NCBI RefSeq assembly: GCF_031179985.1
Contig: NZ_JAPSHJ010000027.1
Coordinates: forward strand, 1 to 50,070
Direction of reading: 5' to 3'
DNA length: 50,070 nt
Origin: Arthrobacter sp.
GTDB taxonomy: Bacteria; Actinomycetota; Actinomycetes; Actinomycetales; Micrococcaceae
Shown here piece by piece: positions 37,286-44,100 of the stretch. The position numbers and the translations under genes are program-made. Positions within the stretch are counted from its first letter, which is position 1. Every line of letters starts with the position of its first letter. Under the pieces are notes generated by a model that was given only the letters and a program-made list of their open reading frames with translations, was not told where the DNA came from and did no database searches.

Positions 37286-38032
37286 TCAGGCCGCACCGGG
37301 AGGCGTCAGCAGTTGCCCGGGCTTCAGCACGTCAGGGTTTTCGCCTATGACGGCACGATTGGCCTGATACCAGCGCGGCCATTCCTGGGCGATGTCGACG
37401 TCGGAGGCCAGTGGACCAAGATGACTGGCAACAATGGTCCACAGGGAATCGCCGTCGACGACTGCTACCGGTGCGGTGCCGGCTCCTGGCACCTGGTGAA
37501 CGGCCCGAAGCGGAGTGCCTGCGAGCGGGCCCGGCTCCACTGCCGGCTTACTGGGTTGCCAACGGGGGTTCAACGGCTGGATGAGATTGCCGTCTGATTG
37601 CTCAGCCTTCCATGCCACGGATACCGAAGTCCCCTCGCTGGGGGTCCAGGCTGAACCGGGGGAAGAATCCGCATTTGCAATGGGCGCGGTAACCAGCTGA
37701 AGGCCCAAGGCGGCCAGTGCCAACCTGCGCATGTAGCGGGGAGTAAAACTGCCCGTGATGGCCGCCGCCCGACGGCTCCCCGCATGCTCCAGGAGAGCTG
37801 TAACTAAAGCGATCAATGCGGAAAGTACCCACCACGAAACCAGGATCAAGCCAAGAATGTTGGCACCGAACCCCAACATGTCATCAAACCCCATGGATTG
37901 GTTCCGCGCGGCGGAACGCTGCCAGCGTCCGGCCAGGGCCTCACCTGTGGCAGCAAGGAATACACCGAGCAGCAAAATCAGAACTGCCAAGGCAGCGTCC
38001 GAAATGAGAGGTCTATGGTTCATGGATCTCAT
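37286..38032 (-). CDS. Membrane protein with C-terminal LysM domain
   Basis: A 248-residue protein with three membrane segments (about residues 11-30, 56-80 and 104-122). After a Pro-rich spacer, residues about 189-243 form a LysM-like peptidoglycan-binding module (VVDGDSLWTIVASHL through NPDVLKPGQLLTPP). The LysM part probably lies outside the membrane. The ATG at 38032 has GAGG seven to eight bases upstream; a second in-frame ATG three codons later lacks a good site. Three tandem 10-bp GTTTGA repeats lie immediately upstream (38051-38080). It could anchor the neighbouring Rv3235-family protein to the wall, but this is speculation. Confidence 0.85.
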   Translation of the reverse strand: MRSMNHRPLISDAALAVLILLLGVFLAATGEALAGRWQRSAARNQSMGFDDMLGFGANILGLILVSWWVLSALIALVTALLEHAGSRRAAAITGSFTPRYMRRLALAALGLQLVTAPIANADSSPGSAWTPSEGTSVSVAWKAEQSDGNLIQPLNPRWQPSKPAVEPGPLAGTPLRAVHQVPGAGTAPVAVVDGDSLWTIVASHLGPLASDVDIAQEWPRWYQANRAVIGENPDVLKPGQLLTPPGAA

Positions 38033-38050
38033 TGAGCACCTCAACCTTAT

Positions 38051-38080
38051 GTTTGATGTTGTTTGACATCGTTTGACCCT
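38051..38080. repeat. Three tandem 10-bp GTTTGA repeats in a divergent promoter region
   Basis: GTTTGATGTT, GTTTGACATC and GTTTGACCCT follow each other without spacing; ATTTAGGCTC continues the register loosely. The repeats start 19 bases upstream of the LysM gene and lie about 110 bases upstream of the rightward gene at 38191. The 10-bp period places each copy on the same helix face. On the leftward strand a -10-like TAGGGT directly precedes them. A related pair occurs at 39035-39054. Confidence 0.75.
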
Positions 38081-38155
38081 ATTTAGGCTCGCTGGATCAG
38101 TCTGGCGGAGACAGTGTTGTTTTGTCCAGTCATTTTTCTCTTGGGTTTCTTGGAA

Positions 38156-38184
38156 TTGACCGGCTGACCCGGGACACCTACGCT
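38156..38184 (+). promoter_or_regulatory. Promoter with -35 and -10 for the gene at 38191
   Basis: TTGACC (38156-38161), a 17-base spacer and TACGCT (38179-38184), ending six bases before the ATG at 38191. Spacing is ideal, and transcription would begin at the start codon; no ribosome site precedes that ATG. This is the most complete promoter I see in the window. Confidence 0.6.
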
Positions 38185-38190
38185 GACGGC

Positions 38191-38763
38191 ATGCGTTGGG
38201 ATGCACTGTTCGAAGACATGGAAGCGCAGTTCGCTGCCGAGAACCGTCTTCAGCAGGAAGCCGAAATTGCTGAGCGCGTACGCATTGATGCCGCAGGTGT
38301 GGCCCTGGCTGACCGGCTCAGGGCTTCAATCAACCTCAGGGTCACGGTTCATTTGCTGTCCGGATCCACGCTTGGCGGATTGCTGAGCCATGCCGGCAGC
38401 CAGCTGTTGGTTCTGAATGAACAGCAGCATCAGGTGCTTGTTCCCTACACGGCAATAGGCCGTTGCAGTGGCCTTGCCCGGCATGCTGTTACGGAACCTT
38501 CAGTAGTGCGGCAGGGACCTGGTCTGGGAAGTGCGCTCAGGGCGCTTTCACGGGATCGTTCGCATCTTGCACTGACGTTGGCCGGCGGATCCCAAGGCGA
38601 AACGACACTCCACGGGGTTATTGACCGCGTGGGCAGGGACTACGTGGACTTCGCCGTGACCTCGGCCGGGGAAGCAAGGCGTCCAGCAAATGTCATCGAC
38701 ATGGCAGCCGTTCCCTTTGCGGCACTATGCGCCATCAGATCCATCCAGGCAGCGGTGACCTAG
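38191..38763 (+). CDS. Uncharacterised protein with two possible LSm/SH3-like small beta-barrel modules
   Basis: I do not recognise an established family. The 190-residue product starts with a charged helix (about residues 1-45), followed by two stretches with similar strand layout: LRVTVHLLSGSTLGGLLSHAGSQLLVL...VPYTAIGRC and a second beginning LALTLAGGSQGETTLHGVIDRVGRDYVDF...NVIDMAAVPFAAL. The pattern (strand, GxxLxG, (A/V)Gxxxxx(V/F), a linker, then a hydrophobic AI end) recalls tandem small beta-barrels such as LSm folds. The ATG at 38191 is preceded by a good promoter rather than a ribosome site, so I prefer it over an earlier in-frame codon at 38122. It converges with the BldC-like gene, ten bases apart. 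Confidence 0.75.
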   Translation: MRWDALFEDMEAQFAAENRLQQEAEIAERVRIDAAGVALADRLRASINLRVTVHLLSGSTLGGLLSHAGSQLLVLNEQQHQVLVPYTAIGRCSGLARHAVTEPSVVRQGPGLGSALRALSRDRSHLALTLAGGSQGETTLHGVIDRVGRDYVDFAVTSAGEARRPANVIDMAAVPFAALCAIRSIQAAVT

Positions 38764-38773
38764 GCGGCAGAAA

Positions 38774-38989
38774 TCAAAGCGACTTTGACTTTGACTCCTG
38801 GATCATACGGCTTGCCTCGGCGTACCGCTCCTCTATGTACTGCTCCAGCATCTTTTCCTCGACGCGCCATTGCCCCCTGCCACCCACCTGGATTGCCTTG
38901 AGCTCACCGCTGCGCACGAGGGCGTAGGCCGCCGGGGAATTGATCTGTAGCTGTTCGGCAACGTCTGCAAGCGTCAGGAATCTGGGCAT
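38774..38989 (-). CDS. BldC/excisionase-like small helix-turn-helix protein
   Basis: A 71-residue MerR-type winged-helix protein of the BldC/excisionase group. The DNA-binding part is FLTLADVAEQLQINSPAAYALVRSGELKAIQVGGRGQWRVEEKMLEQYIEERYAEA (residues 4-59), with a Lys/Ser tail. Proteins of this type bind side by side on direct repeats (BldC of Streptomyces). Two tandem GTTTGATG repeats lie 46-65 bases upstream of its ATG, and three more flank the LysM promoter, so it may bind both and control itself. The ATG at 38989 has only a weak GGA upstream; a longer in-frame extension to 39163 has no similarity. Excision of a mobile element is unlikely because no integrase is nearby. Confidence 0.85.
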   Translation of the reverse strand: MPRFLTLADVAEQLQINSPAAYALVRSGELKAIQVGGRGQWRVEEKMLEQYIEERYAEASRMIQESKSKSL

Positions 38990-39026
38990 ATATCCATTTT
39001 GCCATCGATGTGGTGAAGAGCATGCG

Positions 39027-39035
39027 TTATCCACA
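39027..39035 (+). promoter_or_regulatory. Perfect DnaA-box sequence
   Basis: TTATCCACA matches the canonical DnaA box exactly. It lies 37 bases upstream of the BldC-like gene and directly abuts the tandem GTTTGATG repeats. A single box cannot be an origin; it may be a DnaA regulatory or titration site, or chance. Confidence 0.45.
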
Positions 39036-39054
39036 GTTTGATGGAGTTTGATGC
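39035..39054. repeat. Two tandem 10-bp GTTTGATG repeats
   Basis: AGTTTGATGG and AGTTTGATGC are adjacent 10-mers between the divergent BldC-like and SAF/CpaB-like genes. Nine of ten bases match between the copies, and the core GTTTGA(T) is shared with the three copies at 38051-38080. The rest of the 38990-39149 gap has no other recognised element. Confidence 0.7.
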
Positions 39055-39149
39055 TGTGACTTTCAGATCCGCTTCTTTGCAATGACAATGAGGGGTGTCT
39101 GGTGCATGATCCACCAATCCGGTAGCGCCTAAAGGGGGAAGCGGTACAC

Positions 39150-39794
39150 ATGACTGTGAACACAACATCCGCGGGAGCACGGCTGAAGAAGCCGTCCTGG
39201 AAGGATCCCCGGCTACTCGTCGGACTGTTGCTGGTGCTTGCATCCGTGGTCGGAGTGGTTTCGCTGGTGGGTGCAGCTGATCAGACTACTGACGTCTACG
39301 TGGCGCGGGAGGTTATCGCCGTTGGGGAGAGACTGACCGCCGACAACACTGCCCGGGCTAAGGTGCGTCTGGGGGAGTTGGAGGAGCTCTACATCTCCGG
39401 CGAGGCCGGACTTCCCGATGGGCTTGTAGCTGTCCAGAGGATCGGCAAGGACCAGCTCCTGCCCAAGGAGAGCCTCGGAAAGCCGGATGAGCTCGACCGC
39501 AAACCAGTCGCCATCACCATCGATGAACCGCTTCCTGACCAGGCGCTGGCCGGTTCGAGGGTTGATGTGTGGGTGGCGCAGCCCGACACACGCAATGGCT
39601 TCAGCGAGCCCTCGATGCTGCTGCCCGGCGCTGAAATTGCGCAGGTGACGCCAGGGTCCACTGCCCTTGGATCCTCCCGTTCCACCGTCCTGATGGTGCT
39701 GGTCAGCGACGATCAGATGCCGAAGCTCTTGGGTTCACAGGCAAACAAGGCAAAGATCTCAGTCGTGTGGAACCCGGGCGGTGTGGGCAAGTGA
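39150..39794 (+). CDS. SAF-domain membrane protein, CpaB/RcpC-like
   Basis: A 214-residue protein with a basic N-terminus, one membrane helix (about residues 21-42) and an extracytoplasmic SAF domain (DVYVAREVIAVGERLTADNTARAKVRLGEL, about 47-77) followed by a Flp-pilus-assembly-like region. CpaB/RcpC proteins help Tad/Flp pilus assembly, but no pilin, secretin, CpaF or TadB/C gene is in the window. The ATG at 39150 has an AAAGGGGGAAG site upstream. It overlaps the CpaE-like gene by four bases (GTGA) and is divergent from the BldC-like gene. Confidence 0.85.
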   Translation: MTVNTTSAGARLKKPSWKDPRLLVGLLLVLASVVGVVSLVGAADQTTDVYVAREVIAVGERLTADNTARAKVRLGELEELYISGEAGLPDGLVAVQRIGKDQLLPKESLGKPDELDRKPVAITIDEPLPDQALAGSRVDVWVAQPDTRNGFSEPSMLLPGAEIAQVTPGSTALGSSRSTVLMVLVSDDQMPKLLGSQANKAKISVVWNPGGVGK

Positions 39795-41104
39795 GCATCC
39801 CGGTCGTAACAGTGGGAGATGCCCAGGAAGACCTGGTCGGAGGGCTGGAGCGGCTGCATGGTCCGGTATCCGTCGTCAGGCGGTGCTCGGAGCTGACAGA
39901 ACTGTTGGCAGCATGCCAGGGCGGGTTGGCAAGGGCCGCTGTGGTGGCAGGAGGAAGCGAGGAGCTTGCGGCCTCGTTGGTTGACCGACTCCGGGCCGTG
40001 GGAGTGGCAATAGTTGCCTTGACTGACATTCCGGCAGAGATCACCAGGCTGCGTGGAATGGGAGTGATCAGTGCAGCGCCGGATCTGGATCCGGCGGCGC
40101 TGGCAGCAAAGATCTCGGAAGCGGTAGCTCTTTTGTCCGGGGGTGGATCCGTTTCCCCTTTCAAGCAGGACAGCGGGATGTCTGATCCCGGCGCCTCCAA
40201 CCGAATCAGGCTGGACGATGGCGCCGATGTCCCTCCGGCATCGGGAACAGGGAAGATCATTGCTGTTTGGGGTCCTGCCGGGTCACCTGGACGGACTCTT
40301 GTCGCAATCAACATCGCCGGAGAGTTGGCGGCTGAGGGCAAGTCTGTCCTTCTGATCGACGCCGACAGTTATGGCGCCAGCGTCGCAGCCATGCTGGGAT
40401 TGCTGGACGAAACGGCTGGGCTCGCCCAGGCCTGCCGATTGGCTGACCAAGGGATCCTCGACGTCGATGCCTTGCTTCGGGTTGCCACCCGGGTGGTCAC
40501 GAAGGGCGGCACGTTCCGCGTGCTCACCGGGATTACCCGTGCTGACCGATGGACAGAGTTGCGTGCCGCTGCCCTTTCCTTGGTGCTTGAGAAGTCCAGG
40601 GAAATCGCCGACGTGATCGTCGTTGATGCCGGGTTCTGTCTGGAGGCTGATGAAGAACTGAGCTTTGACACGGTGGCTCCAAGACGCAACGCGGCCACGC
40701 TGCGCAGCCTTGAACTCGCAGATACTGTCTTTGCGGTAGGAGCCGCGGACCCCGTTGGGGTTCCCCGGTTGGTGCGCGCCTTATCCGACCTCGAGCAGGC
40801 CGTGCCACATGCCTCGCCGAAGGTGGTGCTGAACAAGGTGAGAGCCTCAGTAGTTGGCAGGTCTCCGGAACGTCAGCTGCGGGAAGCCTGGGACAGATAC
40901 GGCCCGTCCCTTCGGATAGAAGCGTTTCTTCCGGCTGATGCCGGAGCCGGAGATGCAGCGCTCCTTACGGGGGCCCTGCTGCTCGAAGCTGCGCCGGACT
41001 CGGCACTTCGCCGCTCCATTGCTGAATTGGTTTGTGCACCAGTCCAGGGAAAACGCCGTTCGTCTGTATTTACTTCCACAGCAAGGCGCAGAGTTAAGGA
41101 TTAG
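39791..41104 (+). CDS. CpaE-like ParA/MinD-family ATPase with altered P-loop
   Basis: A 437-residue protein. The first 115 residues resemble a receiver-like fold, as in CpaE proteins; residues about 155 onward form a ParA/MinD ATPase domain with a Walker A' region LLIDADSYG. The P-loop at residues 161-169 reads GPAGSPGRT: the signature Lys of the deviant Walker motif (KGG) is absent and the normally invariant P-loop Lys is Arg. CpaE proteins place Tad pili or other machinery at the cell pole. The GTG at 39791 overlaps the SAF gene stop; this coupling suggests the two act together. C-terminus is basic. No CpaF follows; the next gene is glutamate dehydrogenase. Confidence 0.85.
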   Translation: MSIPVVTVGDAQEDLVGGLERLHGPVSVVRRCSELTELLAACQGGLARAAVVAGGSEELAASLVDRLRAVGVAIVALTDIPAEITRLRGMGVISAAPDLDPAALAAKISEAVALLSGGGSVSPFKQDSGMSDPGASNRIRLDDGADVPPASGTGKIIAVWGPAGSPGRTLVAINIAGELAAEGKSVLLIDADSYGASVAAMLGLLDETAGLAQACRLADQGILDVDALLRVATRVVTKGGTFRVLTGITRADRWTELRAAALSLVLEKSREIADVIVVDAGFCLEADEELSFDTVAPRRNAATLRSLELADTVFAVGAADPVGVPRLVRALSDLEQAVPHASPKVVLNKVRASVVGRSPERQLREAWDRYGPSLRIEAFLPADAGAGDAALLTGALLLEAAPDSALRRSIAELVCAPVQGKRRSSVFTSTARRRVKD

Positions 41105-41116
41105 GCTCACCTTGAG

Positions 41117-41134
41117 GGCTGCAAAGGTGCAGCC
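41117..41134 (+). terminator. Small hairpin between the CpaE-like and glutamate dehydrogenase genes
   Basis: GGCTGC and GCAGCC form a perfect 6-bp stem around six bases, 13 bases after the CpaE-like stop and 29 before the dehydrogenase ATG. There is no T-run. A -10-like TAGGCT at 41102-41107 suggests that the dehydrogenase has its own promoter with this hairpin in its leader. Confidence 0.3.
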
Positions 41135-41162
41135 GTGAACTTCTGATGGAGGCGTTTCATAT

Positions 41163-44100
41163 ATGTCGTCTGGATCCAGTGTGGAGGATCAATCCTTGAC
41201 CGTCGCGGCCTTGGAAGGATACCTGGGGGACTACTACGAGCACTTGGCAGAAGAGGATTTCCAGGCGTACCCCGCCGAAGTCCTCTCAACCCGGGCGGAG
41301 ACGCACCGGGCTGTAGCGCAAAGCCGCCGGCCGGGCCACGCGAACGTCTCCATTTTTGAAGAGGGCGACAACTGTGTCATATATATAGTCACTGACGACA
41401 TGCCGTTCCTCGTGGACTCGGTGAATGCGGAAATTGTCCGTCAAAAATCCGCCATCCATTTGGTGGTGCATCCGCTGTTTGTTGTCACGCGCAACAGAGT
41501 TACGGGTGAACTGGTCAAGGTGGACAAAGTTCCTTCGACGGTTGGTCTCTCCAGTGGCGATACAGCTACTATGCCCAGTCTTTCCCATCTCATTGCTGAA
41601 GGCGAAAATGCCTCCCACATGGAGTCCTGGATTGCAGTTGAGATTGACAGACTGGGGAAGGAGGGGCGGGATCTTCTTGAAGATGGACTCCAGCGGATTC
41701 TTGGAAACGTCCGGGCCGCGGTCGAAGACTGGCCGAAGATGCGGAATAAAGCACTCCAGATAGCTGCCGACTTGGACAAGGTAGCCAATCCGGCCCAGAT
41801 TACAGAACTTCGGCAGGCTCAGGATCTCCTGCGCTGGTTGGACGAAGGCAACTTCACATTCCTGGGCTACCGCGAATACGACCTCGTCAACGAGGACGGC
41901 GAGGATGTGCTCCAGCTTCGTGAAGACAGCGGGCTGGGCCTTCTGCGCGCCAGCTCCGACGGGCGGCAGATCCAGCACCTGACGGATGCCGGCCGGAAAA
42001 AGGCCAGGGAGAAGCGGGCACTTGTGATTACGAAGGCCAACTCCAGGTCCACCGTGCACCGCCCGGCCTACCTTGACTATATTGGCGTCAAGAGTTTCGA
42101 TGCCGCCGGTAACGTCAATGGCGAGCGGCGCTTCATCGGATTGTTTGCCACCAGTGCCTATGCAGGGTCTGTCAGGGATATTCCAATCGTGCGGGAGAAG
42201 GTCGAGGCAGTCCTCGGGATCGCAGGTTTTCCGCCCGATTCACACTCCGGCAAGGACCTCCTCGGGATCCTCGAAACGTACCCTCGCGACGAACTGTTCC
42301 AGATTGAGGTTCCTGATCTTTCTGCGACTGCCATCAGCATTCAACGACTGCAGGAACGGCGCCGGACCCGTCTCTTCCTCAGGCCCGACATTTACGGCCG
42401 GTTCATGTCTGCCGTCGTCTTCCTTCCGCGCGACAGGTACACCACCAACGTCAGGCTCCGTATCGAAGATGAGCTCCGCGAGACCTTTCACGCAGAGTCG
42501 ATTGACTATGAAGCACGCATGACTGAGTCTGCGCTGGCCAGGCTCTTTTTCCGGATCCGTCTGCCGAAGGACGCCGATGGCACGAACGTCAACTCCCAGG
42601 AACTGGAAAAACGTCTTGTTCGAGCTACGCGTTCGTGGAGCGAAGGAATCACGGAAGTACTGCGTGATTCCTCGCCGGACGGGGGCGGCAAAGAGCTCGC
42701 CGAACTATGGGCCGAGGCCTTTCCTGCAAGCTACCGCGTTGACTACGAGGTTGAAGATGCATTGCAGGATATTGCAAGGTTCGAGAAGTACAGTGCAGTA
42801 GCCAAAGAAAGGGGCGGCCCGGAACGCCCGGGCGTTCACGTCTACCTCCCTGAAGGCGCCGGAGCAACTTTGGAGGAGGACGCACGCGTCAAGCTGTACA
42901 TGCTTGACCCCAAGAGCCTGAGCCAGATTCTTCCGTACTTCCACAACCTGGGCCTTGAGGTGCTGGATGAGCGGCCGTTCGAGATCGAGACGGCCGACAA
43001 ACGTGACTTCTTCCTCTACGACCTCGGGCTCAAGTACCCGCAACGGGTGGATCCTTTGGTCACGGGAGAGCTTCTCGCCGAGTCCTTTGGCGCAGCAGTT
43101 TCCGGGGCAGCCGAATCTGACAGCTTTGACCGGCTCGTCCTTCGTGAAGGCATGTCGTGGCGCCAGATCGTGGTTCTTCGCGCCTATGCCAGGTACATGA
43201 GGCAAATGGGCAACACCAACTCCTTTGAATTCATGGCTGACACATTGTTGGCGAACCCCGATGTCACGCGTGCCTTGAGCGCACTGTTCACGGTGCGGTT
43301 TGACCCTTCGTTCGCGGAGGAAGAGCGCGAGGCCAGGCAGGAAGAGTTGCGCGGGGAGCTGGCTGCGTCGATTGAGCAGGTAGCCACCCTGGATGCAGAC
43401 CGGGTTCTGCGGACCTTCAAGAACCTGATCGAGTCGACCCTGAGGACCAACTTTTTCCAGAACAAGCCCTACCTGAGCTTTAAGCTCAATCCGGCCGGCA
43501 TTGAGGGATTGCCGTTCCCGCGGCCGATGTTCGAAATCTGGGTCTATTCCCCACGCGTCGAGGGTGTACATCTCCGATTCGGGAAGGTTGCACGAGGCGG
43601 CCTTCGCTGGTCAGATCGCAGGGAGGACTTCCGGACTGAAATCCTGGGTCTCGTCAAGGCACAAACAGTCAAGAACGCAGTCATTGTTCCCACGGGGGCC
43701 AAGGGCGGCTTCTATGCCAAACAATTGCCGAACCCCGCGGAAGACAGGGCTGCCTGGATGACTGAGGGGGTGGAGAGCTACAAGACGTTCATCCGAGGTC
43801 TGTTGGACCTCACAGACAACCTCGTTGCGTCACCTGGTGGCGAGGAACTGGTGCCGCCGTCCGGTGTAGTGCGGCATGACGGAGATGACTCCTATCTGGT
43901 GGTCGCAGCGGATAAGGGGACAGCGACTTTCTCTGATATCGCCAACGGGCTGGCCGCTGAGTACGGCTTCTGGTTGGGGGATGCCTTCGCGTCCGGTGGC
44001 TCTGTTGGCTACGACCACAAGGCCATGGGGATCACGGCAAGGGGCGCCTGGGAATCAGTCAAGCGTCACTTCAGCGAGCTGGACCTGGACACCCAATCCG

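Noticed and set aside
38774..38989. BldC-like gene as a phage or integrative-element excisionase
   Set aside because: No integrase, attachment repeats or phage genes are near; gene order around it looks chromosomal.
39027..39035. DnaA box as part of a replication origin
   Set aside because: Only one box was seen, and no dnaA, dnaN or AT-rich unwinding region is present.
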